Positions 1 to 13,335 of a DNA stretch of 64,000 bases are shown in pieces. This stretch comes from Epiperipatus broadwayi. Lineage: Eukaryota; Onychophora; Udeonychophora; Euonychophora; Peripatidae. The notes beneath the pieces are model-generated. The model searched no databases and was not told where the DNA came from. It worked only from the letters and a program-made list of their open reading frames with translations. The position numbers and the translations under genes were made by a program. The first letter of the stretch is position 1. Every line of letters begins with the position of its first letter. The stretch spans positions 8,134,972 through 8,198,971 of the forward strand of contig JAQFVV010006199.1 in NCBI GenBank assembly GCA_028023455.1, written 5' to 3'.

Positions 1-570
1 ACTATCCTAAGTACAAGCATAATTAACTATAAGTTCATCAGCATTAAAAATAAGTTGTAATTCATTGATCATCATGAATGATCAACAATAAAATAAATCA
101 ACAGTCAATCTTGTGACTGGATTTGAACTGGGTCTACTATAGACCAGGTCAATTATTAACCTTTGCCAGCTTGGGGCAAATATTTAAACATAAGTTGGAT
201 GTACAAAGTAAGTGCTCATCCATCAGAATATATAACTATAAAAACAATAATGCTGGGATATTAAAATATGGTGATTATTATCAATTCTCTGGCCATTTAG
301 TACTGGCCATTATAAACTTAATGTCTAATAGAGACTAAACAATAACAAAATGTAGTGCATGGGCTTCAAAGAATATTCTCTTTGCATCAATCTAGGATGA
401 CTAATTTACACTCCTTTCATATGAGACCATTATGCATGAATCTAGCTCACAGAACACGAGCTCTATAACTGTTATTATGAACAAAAGATGATGCAACACA
501 ATATTACAATATTTTAAACTATCTAGAATTAAGTTCACTGGAATAATTTTAACAATTGAATATAAGTTCA
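1..570. other. AT-rich DNA, no gene recognised
   Basis: Frames here are short and of low complexity. I see no RNA-gene structure and no transposon motif. Confidence 0.5.
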
Positions 571-742
571 TTAATAACAATAAAAAATAACATTAAGATC
601 TGCAGAATATGGCTATACACATAAATTAAGTGGTTCTGATTTTTATTAGTATACAATTAATAACAATAAAAAATAACATTAAGATCTGCAGAATATGGCT
701 ATACACATAAATTAAGTGGTTCTGATTTTTATTATTATACAA
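571..742. repeat. 86-bp tandem duplication, two copies
   Basis: Two adjacent copies (571-656 and 657-742) are identical except for a single change near the end of the unit (attagtatac versus attattatac). The near-identity indicates a recent local duplication. No coding content. Confidence 0.9.
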
Positions 743-770
743 AAAAATAAGATATCAACTTGTGATTTAT

Positions 771-975
771 CATACCTCATAATGAGTTTACATGAAACAT
801 ATATATATCATCACACATACATGATATAATAATTGATTTACATATTTGAATTGTCAGATAAAAATAAAATAAAATTTAAGTTATCACATTTTAATGATAT
901 GGATACCTTATACAAGGTTTACATAAACACATATATATCATCACACAGATGCGCGGTATAATAATTGATTATCAT
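771..975. repeat. Diverged direct repeat, period about 125 bp
   Basis: The stretches around 771-850 and 900-975 share an ordered series of words: a gtttacat-like start, atatatatcatcacaca, then a block ending ataataattgatt. The spacing between words is conserved, so this is an old tandem duplication rather than chance AT-richness. It lies just downstream of the young 86-bp duplication. Confidence 0.6.
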
Positions 976-2939
976 ATAAATAAAATTCATTTTCTAATAA
1001 TACATAATTAATGATAGATTTAATATATATGTGTGCATGCATAGAAATGTATGTGCACACTGATGTTTATACCATGATATTTTAATTTATCAAAATAAAA
1101 TTATTAAAAATATATTTTTCACATGACTGCACATGTATAACATGTATACACATAACATGTAGATGATAATTGAAGTTATTAATTATCTTCTCTTTTATGG
1201 TCAATAACATTTTTTTTTTTAAATCTAAAAAGATTTTGCAGTTTATTTTTTATTTTTCAAAATAAAATCTCTTATGAAGCAATCATTTCATTCAAGCAAA
1301 ATTTTATTTGTTTTCTTTTAAAATATATAGATTTTAAATGTCATTTTCACTAAAAAAATTGTTTAAAATTTTATTTTCTCAATATATAGCACTACTCTAT
1401 TCACCAGCTGTGCTTCATATAACTACGCATATCTGTGCTTCTTTGCATATAGATAAAACAGAATATGTATAACATCCTCCAGCCAGCTGATGGGAGACAG
1501 TCCAGGATTATCCTCATTGGCAAAGGTATAATCAGATAACTATTGGCATTCAATCAGTTCTACTTAGGTTTCAGGCAAGCCAACTGTTTTCATTCACACT
1601 AGGACTATGAAATACTGCAGGAGGCTCTTTTTCCTCCATATGAATCCAAAGTCTACTGTAGTTAATTATGAAGCAGTGGCTAGACTTGCTTTTATTGCAT
1701 TCAATTATATTTTCATGATAGCTTCTGTATAACTCTGAAAAGCAACTACTCTAAGAACTCTAGGAAAACAAACTACTCCAATCTTTTTATCAACCCTTTT
1801 TATAACTAGGATGGGGAGAAAAAAAATCATTATCTCAAGAATGTTAATGGTATTTTTATCAATTTTTAATCTATTTTAATCCTTTTAAAAGCAACTTTGA
1901 ATTTTATCAAAGTATGATCTGCAAAGAATTCAAAATAGATAGTAGAATTTTACAAAAATGTTATACAAGTTTTAATTAAAAAAAGATTTCTAAAATAGAT
2001 AATGGATTTTTACATTTATCAGAAGATCTATTTTAACATAAAACATGCTTGTTTTAATTTCAAGATCAGAATTCAATAAAATGACTTCGAAGTAGGCTTT
2101 CATTTGCCATCAACTACCAATAGATTAATCAACACTGCAAAGGATATAATTACACCTGAACTAACTCCCATGTCATGTACAAGTTGACTTGCTGCCAATG
2201 AGGGTGCCATGAAACATATTATGGTGAAACTAAAGCAAATATTGGCACTAGCGTATCATAACATTGATACATATACCATAGAATGTGAACTAAGGCCAAA
2301 GGCAGCTCAATATTTGTAGAGCACGAAAGAGTCACAGACCATACCTTTCAACTGGCTTTAACCGAGACAATGTGCACAGAAAGCAACGACATGAAACGCA
2401 AAGAGAAGGAGGCTTATTTTATTACAGATGATCCCAAAGCAATCAACTGAAGAGATGCCTGCTTTAATATCTCTAAAAAGTGAGCCAGTTAAACATTATT
2501 GAATAAATTTCATACATTACTGTGACATTCACTAACTACTAGTGAAAAGAGCTATGAATATGGGAACAGAGAAAAAGCACTTAGCTTATCAATTGTTATG
2601 TATAGCTTCGTTAATTGTGTATAAAACACAAACTTAGCATTAGACTTTTTAAATGTTTATTTCATAGTAAAATCCTATTTTAAACTCAGAATTATTTCTT
2701 TGTGTAATTCCAGTGTACTTGTAGAAAATATCTACAAAAAAAAAAAAATTGACTGTGTTTATTTCTACTTTCCTTTCAACTTTATATATGTATCTGTGCA
2801 CACCCACTACTATGCTATTGTATGCCATGAAACCCATATGGTTACAATATATATATATATATATTTATTATTAAAACAAGAGAATATTTAAATTTGAAAT
2901 TATAAGAATATATGATTATTAAAAATTTTAGCTCAAAGA
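976..2939. other. Intergenic DNA, nothing identified
   Basis: Mostly AT-rich. Two stretches, about 1480-1690 and 2090-2480, have visibly more G+C and complexity and may be old repeat or exon remnants, but they carry no motif or sustained frame that I can name. Confidence 0.4.
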
Positions 2940-4090
2940 ATTTATGGGAAAATAGAATATTACATTAGAGAAGAACAAAGGAAAGTACAAGTAATGCTAT
3001 TGGTGTTGCTAGAACAATTGCAAAAAGATGTGTTAAAAAAGATAAAGGAAGTAATATATGTTTTGTAGGTATGAAAAAAAGCATTTGTTAGAGTAATCTG
3101 GAATAAACTTATGACCATCTTAAATAATAAAGGTATTTTGGAAAGTGAGATTAATTTGGAATATGTATACTGGTCAAAGAATAAGAAACAGACTGGAGCA
3201 TAATCAGATTGAAGAAGTGAATATAGAAAGAAGAGTTAGACAAGGATTCTATATGCCACTTATGCTTTATAATATTTATTTATAAGAGTAGTTAGATAAA
3301 TATTTGGAATGTGGAGGAGCTAATATTGGAAGTAGAGAATAAAATATTTAAGATTTGCAGATGATATTGTTTTTTATATATAGATGAGGATGTAAACAGT
3401 CTTCATAATATATTGAATAAAATGTAGGAAGGATGTAAAGAATATGGAATGAAGATTAATGATGAGAAGATTAAGTGTTTATGGATAGACAGGAATATGA
3501 AAAGACTACAAGTTGGAATTCATGATAATATAGTTTATCAGATAAATGAATTTAGACATTTGAGTAGCTAGATGAATGAGGATAAAAGAAGTGAAGATGA
3601 AGTTAAAGAAGAATAGCATTGACAAAGAAGGCATTTATTAACAGAAAGAAAATATTTTATGGAAAAGAAACACTTAAGGGAAAAAATAATTAAATGCTAT
3701 GTGTGACATGTACAATTGTGTGGTTGTAAAATGTGGAACAATGAATTAAAAAAATAGAAACAGATTGGAAGCCTTTGATATGTGGTCATGGAAAAGGATG
3801 GAAAAAATTAGTTGTATGAGTAAAATGGCAAATAAAGAAGTTTTGGAAAGAGTACTGAAAAAAGAAGATTGACTGAAGAAATTAGGAGTAGAAAGAGAAA
3901 CTGGATTGGTCATATATTATGAAGAAAGAATAGTGTAATGAAGATGTTTGAAGAGAATGGTTAATGGTAACTGGAAAAATGGATGAACTTGTGATGTGAC
4001 TGCTCTCTGGGCTTCTTTACAGGACAGAATACTATTGAAGATGATGATTGAATGAAATATGAAGGAAAACTTGTCATCACATCTTAATTC
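2940..4090 (+). pseudogene. Degenerate RTE-like LINE reverse transcriptase
   Basis: Relic of a non-LTR retrotransposon reverse transcriptase, the enzyme that copies element RNA into DNA at a nicked target. Conceptual translation shows the fingers/palm motif VRQG followed by a leucine-rich segment (from about 3235), then the catalytic box RFADD (3351-3365), then a GMKIN segment typical of the region after the catalytic box, and finally a C-terminal NWIGHIL motif (about 3889-3925) like the endonuclease-less tail of RTE-type elements. The motifs are in the correct order but fall in different frames and are split by several stops, so the copy is long dead. A gatgatgatt stretch near 4040 resembles the GAT-rich 3' tail seen in the fragment near 61.4 kb. 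Clade assignment to RTE is an inference from motif style. Confidence 0.75.
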
Positions 4091-4519
4091 ACTAATAATA
4101 CTATTAATATTCACAATTAAATTAATCATTATTATTTTTATTTCTTTTTCTTTTTTTTTACCCTGATGTCTTTAATCATTTAAATTAGCACAAAATTTAG
4201 GCATGATAAAATTTTCATATCATTGGTCTTCTCTGTGTACTAATTACAAAAATGAGATTGTATTTATGTAATCATATTTTCATCATTTAATTGCACATAC
4301 AGAATTTTATTTTAATCTTGTTTCTTTCTTTGCATTTCCCTTTATCTATATTTTTTTGCCTTTCCCTAATATCTATCTATTTATAATTATTTTTCTGCTG
4401 GAGTTAGAATGATGATAGTCATTTTTAGATGGCTGGTAAATAGTGCTGATTTACTGACCACTATTAGATAGTTACTTGGAAGAAAAATGTGTAAGCTTAT
4501 TTATATCCTGGAAAAATTT

Positions 4520-4610
4520 TAAGGTTTATCTGAGCTAGACTTGAACTCCAGTATTATAATCATGTCATATGAATGCACTAATCATTTTACCATTAGGCTT
4601 TGCAACATGA
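4520..4610 (-). repeat. tRNA-derived SINE head, minus strand
   Basis: On the minus strand a box A-like element (4595-4578, TAATGGTAAAATGATTAG) precedes a box B-like element (4547-4537, AGTTCAAGTCT) at tRNA-like spacing. These are RNA polymerase III internal promoter boxes. No complete cloverleaf can be folded, so I call it a SINE or tRNA relic. The repeat may extend down to about 4400. Confidence 0.55.
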
Positions 4611-4908
4611 TCACATTAAAAGGAAATGAAATCTCTTGTGCTGTCTATTCGGTTAGAAGACGGTGTGTGTTAATATTCAATTTTTTATTTAACTTTAAAA
4701 AATTATTATATAATATGCTCATTGACATAGAGATTGGTTGAAAAGGCAAAACAATCGATAAAAATAAACTAATTAATAGCACTGAACTAGATTTCAGCAA
4801 AACATCGCCAAAATCATATTACTCAATAAACTTATGTAGTACAGGTATCCTTATTTAATATGTAATTGAGGCACAATTTGTGAATAAGGCAAGTAAATAT
4901 TTCATTTT

Positions 4909-5850
4909 CTAGACAATGAAATGGGGATCCTTTGCAATTGCCCAAGCCTCTTTATACTTTCTTTTCCTATTGTCTGTTTCTGAACATACTATTCTAACAT
5001 TGGATGGAGAAAATTTATGACCTGGGGTATGTTCATAGTCCAGAAAGATAGATCTGTATTCAGTCTTTTGTTTAACTCTGTTGTATAGATATGCACGTTG
5101 AGCAATTCTCATGGATCTATTTGCAAAAGATTTCCCATAACACACCACTGCAGGATGGATTAGAACATGCAGCTTTATAGACTACATAAGGATCATGTTC
5201 CACAGGTATATTGTCTTTGGTATTGTTCAACAAAGTGTAAAAAGATGGTGGTGATCTAAAACTAACCTGCACAAATCTTTCTAAAGTTATTTGCAATATG
5301 TGGGATATAAGGAAGGTTTATCCACACTTTAAGCATATTATTAATGCATTTGTTTTTACATTGATGTAAAATTTACTGACTGTTTTAATAAGCATGTTGC
5401 AATTATAAACATGACCTATAAAATCATTAATATATGCATCTATATTATTTTCTCTATCTGCCTCATATTTACATAGACTTTTGTTTCTATATAAGAACAG
5501 TTTGTGTTGTATTGGAACTTTTATTGGATGAATGACTTCACTTATTTGTGAAGGTTTAAGCTTCATTTTAAAGTTGAGCTCATTTTTATTTTTTTGCATG
5601 TGCATGTGAAGAAAATTGATACCATGAATGATGATATCTTTTGTTTTAATAATCCATTCCAGAGATAATGTACTTTCAAGCTCCAGCTGTATGTTATTGA
5701 TTTGATCATCCTTTATCACATTTAATAATAACATCTCATATTCTTATATAAATGAACTGAATGTACTATAGGGAAATGTATTATCATCATTGCTATTTGT
5801 AATATATATGAATAATTTAAATAAACATTATGATGGATAATTTATTATCA
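4909..5850 (-). pseudogene. Penelope-like element relic: RT thumb and GIY-YIG endonuclease
   Basis: Minus-strand remains of a Penelope-like retroelement. The longer open stretch (5734-5318) reads as the C-terminal part of the reverse transcriptase and the thumb/linker: NFLHMHM, then a KPSQISEVI block and a PIQHKLFLYR block, matching the usual order FLD(L)xI / KPTxS / HPxxHK seen in this family. Just upstream (about 5850-5740) frames resemble the region after the RT catalytic box. Downstream, 5317-5149 keeps a linker with a LPYIP-like motif, and 5148-4909 keeps the endonuclease: SGVCYGKS replaces the second half of the GIY-YIG signature, followed by RIAQ and the family's C-terminal RKRKYKEAW. 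Cysteines before YGK (CSNPSC) look like the CxxC seen in this linker. Stops and frameshifts separate the pieces, so it is inactive. The copy is 5'-truncated, the usual state for these elements. Confidence 0.75.
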
Positions 5851-6190
5851 AATGCTTATGACTGTAAAATTTTCAAAACTATTATTAGTTATACAGTTTC
5901 AAACTTATATAGATGGTTTTTATATAGGGGGTTTGACCTCAGACTTTCATATATTAAAATATAGATGGTTTTTCTAAACGGGGCCATGAAAATAATATTT
6001 ATGTATAAATGTACAGAAAAGTTCAATAATTTATTGTTTCATATTCTATATATAGACAATCTATTGCCTGTAAAGTATATCATAAATATCTTGGAATTTG
6101 ATTTAATTAAAATGATTTTTTTTTTTTTACAATACATTTAGATAATGGGATTTATTTTTCATTGCGATCATTAATTTAACATACATATAT

Positions 6191-6317
6191 CAAACAATAT
6201 CAATCAAGAATCTCAATCTGAAGTCAAGGCAACCTCCTTATTTAATACAAGTGGTTAAATAAAAGGTTGCCTTGCCATCAGATTGAGATATTTGATTGAT
6301 ATTATTTAGTATTGTTT
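6191..6317. repeat. Imperfect hairpin repeat (foldback/MITE-like)
   Basis: The left arm (6191-6245) and right arm (6255-6317) are reverse complements with a loop of about 9 nt. The arms share caatcaa.atctcaatctga and caaggcaacc cores, with a few mismatches and a small indel. A transcript would fold into a stem of about 55 bp. It lies upstream of the Penelope relic but shows no link to it. Confidence 0.8.
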
Positions 6318-6399
6318 AGATGTGGATTACTTTTATGTATTTACATATATATAAAAATACACTTATTTAAGATCTTATGTATAATGGAATATGACACAA

Positions 6400-7690
6400 A
6401 GATATGGGATATAAATAAATCATCATATATATATAAACAATCTACAGTCAAAGTATAACAAATTTTTTTTTCTCAGTGATGAAACTTTATTCATAAAAAA
6501 AAAAAAGAAGGTACAAATACTATTAAATAAGAGGTTTACAAAGAATGGTAAAAATGAAATTCAGGAGCAATATGGTGAAAGGGGAAGGATACATATGAAA
6601 AGGGAAAGGGATGTGGAAAGAGTGTGTGTTAACTGTACACACCTTATTTATTGATACTAGTTGGGTTCTGCTTCCTATGATTGAATTTATGTCTTGCTTA
6701 TAATCAAGGATTCGGTTGTATAATCTGAAAGTTTGTTGTTAAACTTTGGAATGTTCTCAATAATTATTGCTTGAAAGAGGATGAATAATTTGCAGCTTCA
6801 ATGTCTCTGTTTAGGTCTAAAACATCATTTGTACTAATTTTGTCTTTGAATTACTTTTTTGCTCATGAATCACTTCGTTGTAATCCTGTGTTGATTTGAA
6901 AAAAAAATCTTTTAAATTTTTGAGGCCCCCAATTCACCGGAAGTAGGCTAATAACTAGTTCTGATTGTTGGAGAAACCTGATTTTTGTACAGGGAGATAG
7001 CTTGAGTCATAATCTATAATGTTCAATTCTAAAATTGAGATCGAATTAAAATTTAAAATAATTTTCCAATCTACACTATTTAGCCGCATTTGGCAATTTC
7101 CAGTTTGCATGACAATGTCGTATCTTTTTTCCTATGAACAATCTAACACTGGGATTTTTTTTTTTAGTTTTATGATTAATTTTTGTATCTATAATAATCC
7201 CTAGGCCATTTTCTGTTTTACCTGACTGGTTTGCAGTCGTAGAGACTTGTTTCACATTTCTAATATCTGATGCAATGATGAAATTCTTAAAACCGTCTTT
7301 GACAACATTTTATTTTCCATGTTTTCTATGAGCTTTGATGTCCAAATAATTTCTCTGTTTATTCTAACAAGACATTTGGATTTCTAGTGTCTCTATTCTT
7401 TTTAGAATTATTTGGTTTGTTTTAAAATTATTTTCCAAGGTTTTATGTTGTTCTAATGATTCCTAGAATTATTTAACCAAGCTTTTGCCTATTTCTAATG
7501 GAAGACATTTGCATAACTGGACCGATAGAAACTCTCAATTATTCTTGAGTGAAAACTGTTCCAAAATTTTTTATAAAGTTGAAAAATCAATAAAACAGGT
7601 ATTCACTTACATCTTGGTAAGCTTTTCTTCTATGAATCCAAAATTAGACTATGACTTTACAAATTTTTTACACAATTAATGCAAAAGATA
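6400..7690. other. Possible very old coding relic on the minus strand, unassigned
   Basis: No open frame longer than about 60 codons. Minus-strand translation of 6660-7010 and 7260-7560 gives short stretches with mixed, non-repetitive composition (for example LYNRILDYKQDINSIIG) interrupted by stops. It could be a decayed transposon or host exon, but I recognise no family. Homopolymer runs at about 6497 and 7150 add noise. Confidence 0.25.
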
Positions 7691-9364
7691 ACACAGAGAA
7701 AAATCTCTTTGCATATGAATTCAAAGATACTAACATGAGCAGCTCTTATACATACCTACAAGGGATAAGAATATATTTTACATTGACAAATATGAATTTA
7801 AACTTTATGCTAACAGCATTATAGAGTATTCCAAATCTTCACAATAAATGTTTTAGTGACATTGATCTATTTTCTGCAGATTTAAATACTTTCGTTAATA
7901 CATTAATTACTTATAAAATATTTGTTTAAATATGTATACTTATATAATATTTAACATATTTCTTTTTAAATAGTTTTCTTTACTGTTGAAATATTAATAA
8001 ATTGAATTAAGTTATTAGTTATTTATTTAATAAATAATATTGGTTGAAGAATTACCATATGTTAGTTTTGTCCTGGAAGCAGTTTAAATGATCTTCTGAA
8101 GTTCTTATTCTACTTCATTTTCAGTTGTTGGCCTTTTATTGTATTACTCTCTTATTTAGAAGAAATATTTAATTCAGAATTCTTTTACTTAATAGATTGT
8201 AATTATTTAGAGTGATTGATATATCACAAAAATTATAATAAAATATTATAAAATGATAGGCATCATATGAGATATTATCAAAATAGACATTTTTTAAATT
8301 ACACATTATGAATATTCTCTCATAATTTAATTAAGCAAAAAGGAAACATTTAAGTTTTAATAATTATGAATATATTGTAAAATGTTCTCATAAAACAAAT
8401 AGATGCACTAATTCTTCACATAAATGCAGAATAAGTTTGTACAGTAGGCCACTCATATTTTCAAAATCCACCACAGTTTGAAATATATATAAAATTTATA
8501 AATATCATTCATAGTTGCCTTAAAATATTAGCAGTATACATCATCTTGTATTATGCATTCACTTATTTTCACAAACTCACTGTGAACCTCACACTTACTC
8601 AAATTATGATTTCAATGAAAGCATTTGCACTAGTTATTTTATTACTGTGAATGAGAAAATTAAACTATTATTTAAAATGCCCCAATGCATAAATTTAATG
8701 ATAGTAGCAATTCTGCCAAACTTAAAAGAAGTCATGAAGTATTTGTATAATAAAATGAAAACAATTGATTTAAAACAGTCAGAGTTTAAAAAAATGGCCA
8801 ACTAAAGTCATTTCTTATCTAAAAAAGTACCAACTGTCTTTTGATGTCAATTACGGTATCAGATATTCTGTGCAATAATTTTTCATCAAGAATCTGCTTT
8901 TGAATTGGGATTTTAATACTTAACATATACATACGTACACATACTTTGAAGGTGAAAATAAAATCTATATTATCTTGAGAAAAAAATACAGTTGGAAAAA
9001 AAGGAAAAAATGTAAGAAGGTCGCCATAAATCAATGAAAGTGACAGCAAGAGAAAAACAATTGACCTACATGAATGCTATTAAATGTTTTTTTTTTTTTT
9101 AAATTCATTTAAAAATTATAGAATTTTTTAGAAAGGTGATATTTTTTCATTAAATTTAAAGAAAATTTATTGTAAATAAATTAAGCTGATTATATATTTC
9201 TCTCACCCATCCAAAATCAGTTGCAATAATTTGAAAAAAGACAGCATTGAATAATATATAAAACTTTAGTATTAAAAATATAAAGACATAAATGAGAGTA
9301 AAATTTACTAAACTTATTAAATATAAATGTTAAACTGACTGCTTCTACTAATTATTGCTTTTGA
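7691..9364. other. AT-rich intergenic DNA, nothing identified
   Basis: Long AT-rich stretch with microsatellite-like A/T runs (for example 9087-9101). No motif, RNA fold or repeat that I can name. Confidence 0.5.
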
Positions 9365-9450
9365 CAAAATTGTACTTGGTTAAAGTGTCACCTTAAGTTC
9401 AGTATTAGTGAATCTAAAGATCACTAGTTTAATTTCCATGCTTGCTTTAA
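9365..9450 (+). repeat. Degenerate tRNA-like SINE head
   Basis: A box A-like stretch (9375-9389, cttggttaaagtgtc) and a box B-like stretch (9427-9437, gtttaatttcc) stand about 50 nt apart, as in a tRNA-derived SINE. The consensus GGTTCGAATCC is visibly decayed by C to T changes. Confidence 0.45.
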
Positions 9451-12400
9451 CTGAACAGGTCAATTAACCCAGCTGTTCAATTGAATGTATTTAGAAAAGT
9501 ATAAAGTTTGAAGTTTTCTATATTTAACAATTTTAAATAGGTGATGGAAATAGTTCAGCATATACTTACAAGTAAAATGCTATCATCACAAACTTTTAAA
9601 CAATCATATACTTTTCTAATGTACTTTTATTATTATTTTAAGCAGTTATATGATATGTAACATCTTAGAGTTAAATAGTAATATATAGATGAAAATATAA
9701 GCAGGATAAGATATTGGCTATTGTTTTATTTTCCTAAAATAAAATTTTTATTTTATTTTATTTATTCCATTATGGAATTACGTTATATTTAAGTATTTTC
9801 TTTTTTAAGAATCAGTCTTAAATTCTTTCTATCATATAGATTTTTTTTCTATTGATATTTTGAGATGTGCATAAATAGCACGAATGTAGATGTAAATATA
9901 TATGAGTGTGGTAAAGATAACTTAAGAAACCTCATCAGAACACATTTAAGCAGAATTTTAAATTTAAAATTATTTTTATTTTTTTTATTAGGAATTGTGA
10001 AATCATGTTTGTCATTTGTTATTTTGCAAAACAGATTCAGTGAGTATGTGTGTGAATATAGTACGTCTCAGTAGATATTTATTGAGGAAATAAATATAGT
10101 TATAGATATTTGTTAATATTTTGATCAGAGAAAAGTGTTTGTGATTTCAGTGATTTGTTTGTGATGATAATAATGTACAGTATATGGTTTTTTTTGAAAG
10201 GTATTATTCAGTATTATGATTTATTATGATCAAATTCGATATTTGTTTTTCTATGAAATAAACGATTTTATTTCCTAAGTTAAAAATTAACAAAATTATG
10301 GGTAATCATTAAGGACGGAATATATATATAAAAAAAAACGAATCCGTTTGAGTACAAAAATAAAAGAATAAAATTAATCAGCATTAAAGGAAGCAATATA
10401 TACAGTAAAGTGGAGATAACAATAAAATAAAAAAATACAAGCAAGCTAGATAGTTTTAAAAGTTAATTTAGTATTTCAGATGATGCCTGGCTAAAAGTTA
10501 AATAGAATTTATTTCCAAAAAGACTGGTTCGAACTCTAAGGAAATTTTTAGAATGTATATTTTGTTAGTGATGTCTAAGACAATATTAACCATCAAGTAA
10601 AACAACTGCATATCAATGCCTATTATACATATGTATTCAACCTAAACTTTTGCTATTAATATTTTCTCAAATCAATTTTCAAATCTGAACTATTGTCCAT
10701 TATTTCAAAGCTTCATTTTCAACATCTATCAACTTTGTCCAGGAAAGAAGAACTCCGAAGAAAATAAAAGATATTATTTAATCAAAACATTTTAATTTAT
10801 ATTTTCTCTCGTTCCAAAAAGAGAAAAAGTTGTAAGAAAAAACAGTTTTTTAATTTTATATTTCTATAATTATAACTCCAATGTAAATTATCTAATTTTA
10901 TATAGAATAATTAAATGTCTATTTATAATGATTCGGAGATTTAATTTATATTAAGATTTTATTTTGTTAATTTATGAAAGTTGTTATAATTAAATGCATA
11001 GTATAATTTATTATATCTATTTAAAGATGTGATTAATGGATAGTATCAATACATATGAATATTTGATAGGTACTCATGAATATAGCAAGGTTAAATTTAA
11101 ATAATGACTGGTATCTCTTTAAATTTTGTTTTATAACTGTATTATTGTTAAACTAAACACATACCTGTATTTACAAAATATATGTGAGATTTAATTGGTA
11201 ATAAGAGCTTTTATAAGAAGATGAGTCATTTAAAGTAATTCTAGATAAATTTAATATTGTACTTTTATTTTGTTTATTGCAGTTGATGCATTGCTTAATT
11301 TTTTATAAAAGTAATGTAATGGTATGGTTTTTTCCAGGAGATCAAGGTGATCACATCTAACTATAGTTACACTTAGGGCCTTCATATAGGATACCATGGA
11401 TGAAATGTTGTAATTCTGATCGAAGATTGAATCTATGTATAAGAAGATAATTTAAAATCAAATTATTCAGTACCGATGCAACCGAGATTGATTCATCCGG
11501 TTTATACCTTTATGCTCACAATTCAAACTCAGGGCAGATGTTGCATTTAACTCTCTTCAGGCATTATCATCATTGTCTCATAATGTTAAGATGTAAAATT
11601 GATATGATATGTATGTATGAGTATGTGCATTCACCAATATTTTGTTTCATAAAATAACTAAATAAATCAAACAAATAAGAGACCTCCTTGAATTTAAAAC
11701 AAACTTTAACATATTTAATAAAGATAACAGTATAATTGGATTTCATGTAACGAAAAGTAAAAAAAAAAGAATTTTTTATAACATGTGTTTGTGTATATTT
11801 TCTACCATTTATAACATTAAATTAAATAATTTCTTCCCATATTCCCATAATAGTAATATACATCATAACACAAACACATTTCAATAATTTATAAAACAGT
11901 AATCAAGTTTTAATTTAATATTATATATATCGATGATGGTCTAAATTGTAAGATTATTGTGAAACAATTCCAATTTTATGAATAACTCCTTCTACTTGTC
12001 ATAAAAGCCTCTCATTCAAGGATGTTAGTAATACACCCAAAGAATAGTAAACAAATGTTATTATATTATTTAAATTAGTAATAAATGAAGTTACGTTTGT
12101 CATAAATAAGTCCAATATGAAGAAAGTAAAATCTTACCTTCATATCGAGTTTAGATTAAGTTTATCCCGATCAATGGCGCTTTTCTTAAATGGATGACCT
12201 AAATTTTATTTAAAAAAATAAAATGTTTAATGCAATGATCTTCTATTTATTTTCATCCAAATAATTTTCTTGAATGGAGTATTTGCAGCATAAACAATTT
12301 TTGGAAGTAAAGGAAATAAAATTTAGATGTCAAAAGTATATAGCACATGAACATGATCTAAGGTGTTGAATCGAATGATATTGTCGTATTCTCTTCCATG

Positions 12401-13237
12401 ATGAGATTAAGAATGTTCATCAATAATATAGTCCTAAGTTCTTTGTTTATCAACCATCACAGAGGCAATCAAAATATTCCATTGCTTATAATTCCTCCTA
12501 TCATGTAAAGTTAGCATCCTCTTCTCCAGGTTACTTCACTACTAATTGAATCCTTGCTAAAAATTATGTTTATGAAATATATATATATTAGGCATTTTAT
12601 AGGATTAAATAATTACATTAATTTTGGTTAAAATACTAGCATTTTATCCCATGACAAATGGTATTTAGCCATGATGCATTTTTAATAATTTTTGTCTTCC
12701 TAAAATATTTGAATTTTAATTTTTATAAAAGTTTTTGAATAAATTTCTCTTAGTTAGAATTTCAGTTTATAATGATATTCTAGATTTATATAATTAATAA
12801 ATGAAAGTATGTAGATAATTTCATTTGAAAATATAAGTAATAATATTAAAGAGTAATTTATTTACTCCTTTTATTGGATGAAATTAAATTTTTTTATCAT
12901 GAAGAAATTCTTTAAAGTTATTGATCCATCTTCTTTTGATATGTTCCAAATTTGAACACAGCAGAACAAATGAGTGTAGTGGTTAGTTTCTTAGCAAAAG
13001 ATAGAATTAAAATTTTAAATTATTTGATTTAGTTTTTATATCGTAATCGACTTCAGTAGCATGTATAATATTTGCTTTTCATGATTTAATATTTTCCTAT
13101 TGTTGAAAAATTATAATTTATAATTGAATTCTAAATTCTATTTTCTTTTTTTTTTGGTTGCTAAGATGCGATATTGATCTGGGGTTATCTCCATGTCTAC
13201 ATCTTGATTAATAATATTAGTCAAATAATTCATATAT
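9451..13237. other. AT-rich intergenic DNA with weak repeat traces
   Basis: No gene recognised. A short word, attcagtaccgatg, at 11465-11478 recurs at 46898-46911 and probably belongs to an old dispersed repeat of which 11465-11580 is a fragment. The rest is AT-rich with poly-A and poly-T runs. Confidence 0.4.
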
Positions 13238-13335
13238 ATTGAAGCACTCACTCTGTAGTCAGAGTGAGCTTCATGTTTTCTTCCTAAAAATCTAACACTC
13301 AACAAGGGTTCAAATCCAGCAATTATATTTAATGT
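13238..13335 (+). repeat. tRNA-derived SINE head
   Basis: A well-kept box B (13307-13317, GGTTCAAATCC) matches the pol III consensus. It lies about 60 nt after a weak box A-like region in 13240-13260 that contains a short inverted repeat (actctg/cagagt). The spacing suits a tRNA-derived SINE. No CCA end or full cloverleaf is present. Confidence 0.5.

Noticed and set aside
571-975. CRISPR-like or regularly spaced repeat
   Set aside because: Only two units per family, no short identical repeats with unique spacers, and the genome is eukaryotic.
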